From JAVBSN01 sp031556525 (lineage in GTDB: Bacteria > Bacillota > Clostridia > Lachnospirales > Lachnospiraceae): 64,000 bases of DNA. The notes beneath the pieces are model-generated. The model saw nothing but the letters and a program-made list of their open reading frames with translations. It was not told the origin of the DNA and made no database searches. The translations under genes were made by a program, and so were the position numbers. Each line of letters opens with the position of its first letter. Positions within the stretch are counted from its first letter, which is position 1. The stretch is from the NCBI GenBank assembly GCA_031556525.1, contig JAVBSS010000031.1, positions 1 to 64,000 of the forward strand, in the 5' to 3' direction. Shown piece by piece: positions 56,039-63,490 of the stretch.

Positions 56039-56737
56039 ATGATAGAGGGAAAATTTGTTATATTAGGAGCAGATGATGAAGTTGAATTATTAGATGCCTT
56101 AGAATTATTTTTATGCAAAGAAAATATGATTTTAATAAAGGCAGCTAATGGAAGTGAAGCATTGAAATTATTTGATAGTGAAGAGCCTGATTTGGTATTG
56201 CTTGATATTATGATGCCTAATGTAGATGGATTTTCTGTATTACAACAAATAAGAAAAAAGAGCAAAGTTCCTGCTATTATGATGACAGCTAGAACAGAAG
56301 ATTATGACAAGATATTAGGATTGGAATTAGGAGCAGATGATTATGTAACAAAGCCTTATAATCCATTAGAGGTTACAGCTAGAGTAAAGGCACAGCTGCG
56401 TAGATGCTATGATTATAAGGAACATGATAATGTTGAAGTATTACAAGCATTTGATTTGGAACTTAACTTACAAGAATGTAGCCTGAAGAAATCGGGAAAA
56501 GAAATACTACTTACAAAGACAGAGTATAAAATATTAGAGTTCTTAATGAAATCACCAGGCAGAATATATACTAAACAACAAATCTTTGATTATTCATGGG
56601 ATGATCCTTATATGGGAGATGATAGTACTATTATGGTACACATTAGTAATTTGCGTAATAAAATTGAAGATGAACCTAAGAAACCAGCAATAATAAAAAC
56701 AATAAAGGGATTGGGATATAGATTTGAAAAAGAATGA
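56039..56737 (+). CDS. OmpR-family response regulator
   Basis: 232 residues: receiver with D12-D13, phosphoacceptor D56 (LVLLDIMMPNVDG) and lysine in YVTKPYNPLE; C-terminal winged helix with LTKTEYKILEFLMKSPGRIY and HISNLRNKIEDEPKKPAIIK. It overlaps the kinase gene by 14 bp and lies 11 bp after the zincin gene. VanR/BceR-type relatives control their own operons, which fits the direct repeats near 53464. All motifs are intact. Confidence 0.94.
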   Translation: MIEGKFVILGADDEVELLDALELFLCKENMILIKAANGSEALKLFDSEEPDLVLLDIMMPNVDGFSVLQQIRKKSKVPAIMMTARTEDYDKILGLELGADDYVTKPYNPLEVTARVKAQLRRCYDYKEHDNVEVLQAFDLELNLQECSLKKSGKEILLTKTEYKILEFLMKSPGRIYTKQQIFDYSWDDPYMGDDSTIMVHISNLRNKIEDEPKKPAIIKTIKGLGYRFEKE

Positions 56738-58109
56738 TAAGAAAGTAAAAGGAAGTATATTTAGAAAATTAATAGCCAGTTATATTGTGTTTGCGTTGGT
56801 TGCTATTGTATGTACAATATTTAGTATAATAGTGTCAGCTTTGCTTACTTGGGGTGGTAATCTTGAAAATGATTTTCCTATTGCCATTGTTAAAGAAAAT
56901 GGGGAAATAGCATCAAAAGATGGAGTTGTTAAACTTGGTGGATGGATAGAGAGATTGGATGAAGATTATTATGTACAAGAAGTATTTGGTGAAAAACTTA
57001 CAGAAGAAGAGAGTTATACTCCTGAACAGCTTTTAGAATTAACAAGTCTCCTACTTAGTAATAGGGAATATAATGTGTTTTGGCAGTTTTATGATGAAGG
57101 AAGTTATTTGATATATTATCCCAGAGATGCATTTGATATTGTATTTAATTTTGACACAGGCAAGGTAATAACATCTAGTATTGGAAGGATAGGATTATGG
57201 TTATTACTAATATTAATAATAATAGACATTGGTTGTATAAGCTACTATATATCTAGAAAAATACGAAAGCCATTAAAAAATCTTATTGATGGAATGAAAC
57301 GTGTTGAAAAGGGTGAAGAAAAAGTAATATTATCTATTGAGACAGAGAGAGAATTTGTAGAGATTCAAGATGCATTTAACCGTATGGTTGAGCGGTTGGA
57401 AGAACAAAAGTCAGAAAATGAAAAAATGAGTAGAAGTAGACAGAAGATGTTGCTGGAATTGTCTCATGATATTAAAACCCCTGTTGCTACTATAAAAAGT
57501 TATGCATTTGCCTTACAAGAAGGTATTGTAAAAGAAGAGGAATTAGAGAAATATTATAGTACCATTGCTAGTAAAGCAGATAGAGTTAATACTATGTCTG
57601 ATGATTTATTTACCATGCTTAAGATGGAAAGTGCTGATTATATGTTAGACCTTAAGGAAATAGATTTTACTGAATTATTACGTCAAATATGTGCGGAATA
57701 TTATGAGGAAATTGTAGAAGAAGGTTATAATTTTACAATTGATATTCCGGATGAAAGTATATATGTAGAAGGAGATAGAACGCTTTTATCAAGGGTAATA
57801 TCTAACCTTCTAACTAATGCTAAGAATTATAATAAAACAGGAAAAGAAATTAAGATGCAAGTTGTTACAGATAAGGACAGAATCAAACTTGCAGTAATAG
57901 ATGATGGGAAAGAGATTAGTAAAAACATACAAGAGACTATGTTTTCAGCATTTGTACGAGGAGATAGTGAGAGAAGTACAAGTGGTGGTACTGGATTGGG
58001 ACTTGCTATTGCTAAGGGCGTAATAATGAAACATAGGGGTCAGATTAGTTATGAGCATGTGGATAATTTCAATGAATTTGTGATAGAGATTTCGATATCT
58101 AATAAGTAA
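56724..58109 (+). CDS. Sensor histidine kinase
   Basis: 461 residues. TM 1 (about 15-40), an extracytoplasmic part of about 110 residues (NDFPIAIVKENGEIASKDGV), TM 2 (about 155-178), HAMP linker, then the kinase core: LELSHDIKTPVATIKSYAFA (H-box), SNLLTNAKNYNKTGKE (N-box), VIDDGKEISK and TGLGLAIAKGVIMKHRGQIS. The only reasonable start is TTG 56724, overlapping the regulator gene. With that regulator it senses an extracellular signal, perhaps the peptide exported or cleaved by its neighbours. A terminator follows. Confidence 0.93.
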   Translation: MKKNDKKVKGSIFRKLIASYIVFALVAIVCTIFSIIVSALLTWGGNLENDFPIAIVKENGEIASKDGVVKLGGWIERLDEDYYVQEVFGEKLTEEESYTPEQLLELTSLLLSNREYNVFWQFYDEGSYLIYYPRDAFDIVFNFDTGKVITSSIGRIGLWLLLILIIIDIGCISYYISRKIRKPLKNLIDGMKRVEKGEEKVILSIETEREFVEIQDAFNRMVERLEEQKSENEKMSRSRQKMLLELSHDIKTPVATIKSYAFALQEGIVKEEELEKYYSTIASKADRVNTMSDDLFTMLKMESADYMLDLKEIDFTELLRQICAEYYEEIVEEGYNFTIDIPDESIYVEGDRTLLSRVISNLLTNAKNYNKTGKEIKMQVVTDKDRIKLAVIDDGKEISKNIQETMFSAFVRGDSERSTSGGTGLGLAIAKGVIMKHRGQISYEHVDNFNEFVIEISISNK

Positions 58110-58127
58110 TTTCAGAGTTTTATAAAC

Positions 58128-58161
58128 AGAGACATGTGGAAAATCACACATGTCTCTTTTG
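58128..58161 (+). terminator. Terminator between the kinase and the right-end locus
   Basis: Perfect AGAGACATGTG / CACATGTCTCT stem, T4 tail. The same hairpin read on the minus strand ends the C39-like gene poorly. Confidence 0.85.
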
Positions 58162-58171
58162 GGTAATTATT

Positions 58172-58765
58172 TTAATTAGTTAGAGATTCTTTGAAAGTAT
58201 TTAGAATATTATTCGTAAGATTTTCAGTTTTCTTATGTGGTACTTGTATTACCCAATAGTATTTTACTTCGTTTTGCCATGTTGCAATATTTGCAACTAG
58301 TCGACTTTCTTTTTTACTATTAGAGTCATTAATATATACATTAGAGCCTTTTATATTGTATGCAAGTATATAATGTCCGCCGTTTGTCCAATTACCAGGT
58401 CCCATACAAGCAATTACAAGATTACCTTTTTTTAGTTCGTCTACAACTTGTGCATGTATAGCTGAGTTGGGTTTGTGATATAGGGTATAAGAATTTAATT
58501 GTGAACAGTCTATATTGTATTTTTTAAATTGTGGTACAAAATAGCTATATGCAGTTCCTTGATTACATATTTTATAACCATGAGCCATACTCCAATCAGC
58601 AGTATCTCTCGGAGTAACGGATTTATCGGATAAGGTAGCAATAACCATAGCTGAACAAGTAATACCACATCCACTAGAGCCAATAGTTTTATGCTCACCT
58701 TTTGCAGAATAATTTCCTGAGGACCATCTAGGGTCTGTTTGCATGTAGTAAATAGGTTGAGTCAT
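58172..58765 (-). CDS. C39-like cysteine peptidase 1
   Basis: 197 residues resembling Peptidase_C39_2-type proteins: catalytic C33 in SSGCGITCSAM, H131 in NGGHYILAYN, with YINDSN (D147) close to the third position. No signal peptide; the domain begins almost at residue 1 (TQPIYYMQTDPRW). C39-like domains cleave peptides, often at double-glycine sites, but as free proteins many are cell-wall or effector hydrolases. Its paralogue at 59672 shares most residues. It is preceded 66 bp upstream by RhiA-like 1, with AGGAGG before its ATG, so the two form one unit. A 30-residue C-terminal tail (VPHKKTENLTNNILNTFKES) is outside the core. Confidence 0.82.
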   Translation of the reverse strand: MTQPIYYMQTDPRWSSGNYSAKGEHKTIGSSGCGITCSAMVIATLSDKSVTPRDTADWSMAHGYKICNQGTAYSYFVPQFKKYNIDCSQLNSYTLYHKPNSAIHAQVVDELKKGNLVIACMGPGNWTNGGHYILAYNIKGSNVYINDSNSKKESRLVANIATWQNEVKYYWVIQVPHKKTENLTNNILNTFKESLTN

Positions 58766-58831
58766 CTTAATACCTCCTTAGAATTTTAGATTGCAAATTT
58801 CATCATTGGATAATTACTTTAAATATAAGAA

Positions 58832-59446
58832 CTACTTGCTTTCATCAATCCATGTATTTGTTTCGGAAAGTCTAATTAATTTTTCATATTGATTTTCATT
58901 AAATTTAATCTCAAATTTACGTGTCATACGATTTAAGTCAATAACTTCGCCTTCTTCAAACTTTCCAAAAGCTATCCAATAACGAGGATGTGGTTTGAAA
59001 GTATACTTCATATTAGGAGAAGCAGTACATGCAAAAGCAGATTCTCCAGACATTGAGATACCAATTGATGCAGAATTAGCAGGAATTGTTTCATCACATG
59101 AGATTCCCATTCTACCTCTAGTAGTTTGTTCCTCAATTTCTTCAAAGGTAAAAGCATTATCATTTTTAGTAAAGCCTATTGAGTTCACAGAAAGGTCTGT
59201 TGGATCAGTTTCAAGTACTTGAGAAGCTTCGAAAACTACACCAGGTGTTAGTGCACCTTGCTCACTCCATGTAAAGCCATAATCAATAGACCAATCAAAT
59301 TTTAACTTAGTATCTGGATGTGCTCTTTTCTTGAACCATACAAGAGAGTTGATATCTTCAGTTTGATTATCGTAAGTTTGATAAATACAGAAATCACCGG
59401 TTTCAGTTCCATCGTGTTTTACTTTTACTGAATATTTTGTTGACAT
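58832..59446 (-). CDS. RhiA-like protein 1
   Basis: 204 residues. The sequence resembles a family I remember as RhiA-like, after the Rhizobium rhizosphere protein RhiA: DFCIYQTYDNQTEDINSLVW, FDWSIDYGFTWSEQG, PGVVFEASQVLETDP, IGISMSGESAFACTASPN and FKPHPRYWIAFGKFEEGEVI. It appears all-beta with no signal peptide or membrane segment. RhiA's function is not established. It is about 94% identical (12 differences by eye) to RhiA-like 2 at 61857. GGAGGAA precedes the ATG, and the promoter at 59506 shares an extended -10 with that of its paralogue. Confidence 0.6.
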   Translation of the reverse strand: MSTKYSVKVKHDGTETGDFCIYQTYDNQTEDINSLVWFKKRAHPDTKLKFDWSIDYGFTWSEQGALTPGVVFEASQVLETDPTDLSVNSIGFTKNDNAFTFEEIEEQTTRGRMGISCDETIPANSASIGISMSGESAFACTASPNMKYTFKPHPRYWIAFGKFEEGEVIDLNRMTRKFEIKFNENQYEKLIRLSETNTWIDESK

Positions 59447-59505
59447 AATTGTTCCTCCTATCTAATAATTTATGTACTAAATTTGATGGTTTTAGTTATA
59501 AGTTA

Positions 59506-59547
59506 ATATTAGCATATACTGTTGGGAATTGATAGGGGAATTTGAAT
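59506..59547 (-). promoter_or_regulatory. Promoter of RhiA-like 1 with GGGAAT repeats
   Basis: Minus-strand extended -10 TGCTAATAT (59514-59506), identical to that before RhiA-like 2. Upstream are TGGGAAT (59523), GGGGAAT (59535) and TTTGAAT (59541), a decayed version of the 11-bp heptamer array at 62553. Confidence 0.5.
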
Positions 59548-59592
59548 AATTATATTTCTTGAAGTTATTGTATAGTTATTTGAAATATAGTT

Positions 59593-59630
59593 AAAAATCC
59601 CCCTAGTATTAGATTTTATCCAACACTAGG
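59593..59630 (-). terminator. Minus-strand terminator after C39-like 2
   Basis: On the minus strand CCTAGTGTTGGAT / ATCTAATACTAGG with G-U pairs that exist only in minus-strand RNA, followed by GGGGGATTTTT. Confidence 0.75.
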
Positions 59631-59671
59631 AGGAGAAAAGAATTAAATAGCGGTAATGCTGTAATAATACT

Positions 59672-60274
59672 TTAATTAGTTAAAAAGTTTTTGAAGATAT
59701 TTAGTGTATTATGTATATGATCTTTAAATGTATTATTAGGTACTTGAATTACCCAATAGTATTTTACTTCGTTTTGCCATGTTGCAATATTTGCAACTAG
59801 TCGACTTTCTTTTTTGCTATTAGGATCATTAATGTATACTTGGGAACCTTTTATATTGTATGCAAGTATATAATGACCACCTTTTGTCCAATTACCAGGT
59901 CCCATACAAGCAATTACAAGATTACCTTTTTTTAGTTCATCTACAACTTGTGTATGTATAGCTGAGTTGGGTTTGTGATATAGAGTATAAGTATTTAATT
60001 GTTGGCTTTTAATATTGTACACCTTAAATTGTGGTACAAAATAGCTATATGCAGTTCCTTGACCACATATTTTATAACCATGAGCCATACTCCAATCAGC
60101 AGTAGTAATAGGTGTAACAGGAGTATATTTCTTATTGCGTAAGGTATCAATAACCATGGCTGAACAGGTAATACCGCATCCGCTAGAGCCAATGGTTTTG
60201 TGTTCACCCTTTGCAGAGTAATTATGAGAGGCCCATTTAGGGTCAGTTTGCATGTAGTAAATAGGTTGTTTCAA
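59672..60274 (-). CDS. C39-like cysteine peptidase 2
   Basis: 200 residues from TTG 60274, which has AGGAGG 8 nt upstream; the longer GTG start at 60283 would lie inside the ribosome site. Catalytic residues as in the paralogue: SSGCGITCSAM, GGHYILAYN and YINDPN. The first two thirds differ mainly around the region after CSAMVID (NKKYTPVTPITT), with a four-residue insertion relative to copy 1. It lies 24 bp after the caspase-fold protease gene and ends before a minus-strand terminator. The presence of two cysteine protease types in one transcript is unusual. Confidence 0.82.
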   Translation of the reverse strand: MKQPIYYMQTDPKWASHNYSAKGEHKTIGSSGCGITCSAMVIDTLRNKKYTPVTPITTADWSMAHGYKICGQGTAYSYFVPQFKVYNIKSQQLNTYTLYHKPNSAIHTQVVDELKKGNLVIACMGPGNWTKGGHYILAYNIKGSQVYINDPNSKKESRLVANIATWQNEVKYYWVIQVPNNTFKDHIHNTLNIFKNFLTN

Positions 60275-60298
60275 TATAAACACCTCCTTAAAATTTTA

Positions 60299-61768
60299 TT
60301 AGTGTGAATATTCACATACAAAAGAAACTTCCTTAGTAATTGCATCATATTTAAATTCATACCATACATCTTCCTTATTTACTGTAGTATGTATTACACA
60401 CATAAGTATAGTCTGATTTTCTATACCTTGTTCATATAGATGATAGGAAAGAACATCTAAAATATGGTCAACACCAAATTCAGATTGTAGATATTCTGAC
60501 ATTGGTTCAAATATTTCATCAGGTATAATTTCTGGAAGTAATGGACCAGGGTAACAAATACTAATAGGTTCTTCGCTAGGAATGTTGATATCTCTTTCAG
60601 AAGAAATAGTATTATAGTTTTTTTCATCAAATAGTTTATCTGCAATAGGAACAATAGACGCATCGCCGTAAAGAACAAAAGCTCCAAACATATTTTTATC
60701 AGCAAGATAACGTAAAATATTATTTTTTAAAAGCCATCTTCTAGCTAATAAAAAGGCTTCACCAATAGAATGATTATTTAAGTTATTATAGAAAGAGCTT
60801 ATCATATAATCCCCTAGTAGTACTCCCTTTGGATTACTAAAGGTTGGGATGCAACTTCCAATCATAGCAACAGCACCAGAACGTAAATACATATTTGCAA
60901 GAGGTAATCGTTCATCCTTATTAGGGTTATATAGTTGTGCGCCATAACATGCTAATTCTAAGACAACGGTTCCTATATTAATATTTTCATCTACATAGTC
61001 ACCACGTATGGATATAGGATACATTTCTCCTATATCAGATGTGCCAGCTTCTCCGTATAAAATATTTGTGTTTTCTTCACCGTGAAGAATATGATAATGT
61101 ACATGCAGTCCGTAATTATGAGTTGACCATCTAGGGCCACTTGGTGGAGATGTCTGATATGCTACGGGAACAATCTTCATCATCTCAAGGGTTTTTTCCA
61201 TAGGCGGAATTCTTTTTTTGGTACATACAGACCATGGGTGCGTATATGATTCTATAGGATTTCTAGGCATATTAATTATGTTATATATTGTACGAATAAG
61301 TACCTCAAGTCCTTTTTGAGGATTATCATATACATCTGGAATACGTGATATAATACGAGTTGGATTTAAAAAATCTTCGATACAATTAGAATAGTTATGG
61401 TCGCAAGCATAGGGGAGATCACTAGGTATATATTTATCAATATTTTTATCTTTGCACGTAGGATTCATTAAAGATTGAAAGGGAACAATGTCTTGAGATC
61501 CCAAAATAACTAAATAGTGTGGTTTATAATTATTATAAATACTATCTAATGCTTTTTTATGCTTTTGCTCATTTTGAGAAATAGAAATATTAAAGTCTGA
61601 GAAATCAGCATAGTCATCTACATACAATACTTGTGTGTCTATACATCGTGTAAGATCAAATGCAATTAACTTATTTAGTTTATCTAGTATAGTTTCCCAA
61701 CCTACTGGAGTATATTTCTTGATCATAGACTTTCTATTTGTAACAATAATTTTAGATTTATTAGGCAT
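60299..61768 (-). CDS. Caspase-fold (peptidase C25/gingipain-like) protease
   Basis: 489 residues. Features of clan CD C25-like proteases are visible in order: YKPHYLVILGSQDIVPFQSL (strand and turn), SDLPYACD, RIISRIPD (as in gingipain RLPA), the putative catalytic histidine H229 in HYHILHGEENTNILYGEAGT, the putative nucleophile C274 in TVVLELACYGAQLYN, and PLANMYLRSGAVAMIGSCIP. The dyad and order fit. There is no signal peptide, propeptide or C-terminal secretion domain, unlike gingipains, so it should be cytoplasmic. Residues 385-489 form an extra C-terminal domain (EEPISICYPGPLLPEIIPDE). It lies between RhiA-like 2 (88 bp, with a hairpin) and C39-like 2. Substrate unknown. Confidence 0.72.
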   Translation of the reverse strand: MPNKSKIIVTNRKSMIKKYTPVGWETILDKLNKLIAFDLTRCIDTQVLYVDDYADFSDFNISISQNEQKHKKALDSIYNNYKPHYLVILGSQDIVPFQSLMNPTCKDKNIDKYIPSDLPYACDHNYSNCIEDFLNPTRIISRIPDVYDNPQKGLEVLIRTIYNIINMPRNPIESYTHPWSVCTKKRIPPMEKTLEMMKIVPVAYQTSPPSGPRWSTHNYGLHVHYHILHGEENTNILYGEAGTSDIGEMYPISIRGDYVDENINIGTVVLELACYGAQLYNPNKDERLPLANMYLRSGAVAMIGSCIPTFSNPKGVLLGDYMISSFYNNLNNHSIGEAFLLARRWLLKNNILRYLADKNMFGAFVLYGDASIVPIADKLFDEKNYNTISSERDINIPSEEPISICYPGPLLPEIIPDEIFEPMSEYLQSEFGVDHILDVLSYHLYEQGIENQTILMCVIHTTVNKEDVWYEFKYDAITKEVSFVCEYSH

Positions 61769-61796
61769 AATTTTACCTCCTTATATTTTTATAGAA

Positions 61797-61828
61797 AAGA
61801 GGCATGTGGAACCTCCAACATGCCTCTT
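61797..61828 (-). terminator. Hairpin between RhiA-like 2 and the protease gene
   Basis: AAGAGGCATGT / ACATGCCTCTT stem, minus-strand tail TTCT. It may terminate part of the RhiA-like 2 transcript and lower protease expression, or protect the upstream mRNA 3' end. Confidence 0.6.
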
Positions 61829-61856
61829 CCTTAGATAAGAATTTTAGATATATGAA

Positions 61857-62471
61857 TTACTTGCTTTCATCAATCCAAGTATTTGTCTCAGAAAGTCTGA
61901 TTAATTTTTCGTATTGGTTTTCGTTGAATCTAATCTCGAATTTACGAGTCATACGATTTAAATCAATAACTTCGCCTTCTTCGAATTTTCCGAAAGCTAT
62001 CCAATAACGTGGGTGTGGTTTGAAAGTATACTTCATATTAGGAGAAGCAGTACATGCGAAAGCAGATTCTCCTGACATTGATATACCGATTGCTGAAGTA
62101 TTAGCAGGAATTGTTTCGTCACATGAGATTCCCATTCTTCCTCTAGTAGTCTGCTCATCAATGTTTTTAAAGGTAAATGCTTTATCTTTTTTAGTAAAGC
62201 CTATTGAGTTCACAGAAAGGTCTGTTGGATCAGTTTCAAGTACTTGAGAAGCTTCGAAAACTACACCAGGTGTTAGTACACCTTGCTCACTCCATGTAAA
62301 GCCATAATCAATAGTCCAATCAAATTTTAACTTAGTATCTGGATGTGCTCTTTTCTTGAACCATACAAGAGAGTTGATATCTTCAGTTTGATTATCGTAA
62401 GTTTGATAGATACAGAAATCACCGGTTTCAGTTCCATCGTGTTTTACTTTTAATGAATATTTTGTTGACAT
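61857..62471 (-). CDS. RhiA-like protein 2
   Basis: 204 residues, about 94% identical to RhiA-like 1; differences cluster in one loop (FTKKDKAFTFKNIDEQTT here versus FTKNDNAFTFEEIEEQTT). No signal peptide. It is first after the regulator and is preceded by an extended -10 and an array of four heptamer repeats, so it is likely to be the most strongly regulated gene of the locus. GGAGG precedes the ATG by about 7 nt. The two genes differ so little that gene conversion or recent duplication is likely. Function unknown. Confidence 0.6.
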   Translation of the reverse strand: MSTKYSLKVKHDGTETGDFCIYQTYDNQTEDINSLVWFKKRAHPDTKLKFDWTIDYGFTWSEQGVLTPGVVFEASQVLETDPTDLSVNSIGFTKKDKAFTFKNIDEQTTRGRMGISCDETIPANTSAIGISMSGESAFACTASPNMKYTFKPHPRYWIAFGKFEEGEVIDLNRMTRKFEIRFNENQYEKLIRLSETNTWIDESK

Positions 62472-62536
62472 AATTGTTCCTCCAATTTATTATTTATATT
62501 TTATTTAACAAGTTCGGCCGTCTTTGTTATGAGCCA

Positions 62537-62592
62537 ATATTAGCATAATAAATTGGAATTAAATTAGAATGAAATTGGAATGTTTTTGGAAT
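62537..62592 (-). promoter_or_regulatory. SARP-type heptamer array and extended -10
   Basis: TTGGAAT/TTAGAAT on the + strand (ATTCCAA on the minus strand) at 62553, 62564, 62575 and 62586: four copies at exactly 11 bp. The nearest lies 10 bp from the minus-strand -10 TAATAT (62542-62537) preceded by TGC. SARP regulators of actinobacteria bind heptamers at 11-bp steps about 8 bp from the -10, so this is a strong candidate target of the adjacent SARP-like gene. Confidence 0.7.
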
Positions 62593-62597
62593 GTAAT

Positions 62598-63290
62598 TTA
62601 TGTATATATAGATTGCTTAAGTCTATAATAAGAAGCGGTAGTTTCGTCATGTAGGCTTTCATAATATTGAACAATATTATCTAGCATTTCAAAATACTTA
62701 ATTTCATAGAAAGCTTCTTTTGTAGCAGTCCATTCATAATATTCTTCAAATAAAAAAGGAGCTTCATATAATTCAATGGCTTTTCGTGCAGATTCAATAT
62801 TATGACGGTCACCATAATATTTTTCAAACATAAAAGTATCGCATTGAATTACTGATAGATCCAATTGTATTTTTCCTCTGCTATTAATAAGCGTAAAAGG
62901 AGACTGCTTAAGAAAATTTATAACTTTATATAAGTTGTCCATTGCTTGTGATTGAGACGTCTGTGGCCAAAGGATTTCAGCCAAAGAAAGCTTGTTAAAC
63001 GGCGTGCCATTTTGTGAAATGAGATAAGCAAGCAATTCCCTTGCTTTTCTATTTTTAACAAAATAATATTCGCCATCTACAATAACATTAAACTCTCTAA
63101 AAAGAGTAACTTGTATTCTATAATCTTTCGTCTTTGGCATATCTTTGTCCTCCCTTAACCTAATAGGTAGTAGGTGTATTGTACCCATAAATGCAATGCA
63201 GTCTAGAAAGTCACCATCCTTAAGGGATAATTCTGTCAAAAGGGTTGTTGGAAGTTCTACTGATTGGGTAGTGCTCAATTTTGTAATCAT
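62598..63290 (-). CDS. AbrB-SARP fusion transcription regulator
   Basis: 230 residues. Residues 1-47 resemble a swapped-hairpin SpoVT/AbrB domain (TKLSTTQSVELPTTLLTELS, LKDGDF, GTIHLLPI). Residues 55-130 form an OmpR-like winged helix of the SARP type (VTLFREFNVIVDGEYYFVKN, RKARELLAYLISQNG, LAEILWPQTSQSQAMDNLYK) and 130-230 a shortened BTAD-like helical part (CDTFMFEKYYGDRHNIESAR). The frame opens at 63458; AAGGAGG 8 nt before ATG 63290 fixes the start. A hairpin (63311-63341) lies in its leader. It probably activates the downstream RhiA/protease genes through the 11-bp repeats. Confidence 0.78.
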   Translation of the reverse strand: MITKLSTTQSVELPTTLLTELSLKDGDFLDCIAFMGTIHLLPIRLREDKDMPKTKDYRIQVTLFREFNVIVDGEYYFVKNRKARELLAYLISQNGTPFNKLSLAEILWPQTSQSQAMDNLYKVINFLKQSPFTLINSRGKIQLDLSVIQCDTFMFEKYYGDRHNIESARKAIELYEAPFLFEEYYEWTATKEAFYEIKYFEMLDNIVQYYESLHDETTASYYRLKQSIYT

Positions 63291-63416
63291 TATAAATTCC
63301 TCCTTTTTCTTTTCTTCTATTATATTAAATAGTAGAAGAAAAAAATGTAGAAACGTGTAATGGATATAACAAAAATGATGTTTTATATACTTCATGGCAT
63401 TGATTTCTTGTGATGT

Positions 63417-63460
63417 GTCAAAATATATGTTATTATACCTATAATTGAAGAAATACACAA
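63417..63460. promoter_or_regulatory. Divergent overlapping promoters
   Basis: Minus strand: TTGTGT (63460-63455), 17 bp, TATAAT (63437-63432) for the regulator. Plus strand: TATAAT at 63440-63445 with only a weak -35 (63417-63422). The two -10 boxes are 2 bp apart, so the promoters should interfere with each other. Confidence 0.55.
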
Positions 63461-63490
63461 CATATAGTAGTTTTTTGTTAGGAGGTACAT

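Noticed and set aside
58172..60274. C39 peptidase domains of bacteriocin ABC exporters
   Set aside because: No membrane or ATPase domain is attached, so they are free C39-like proteins.
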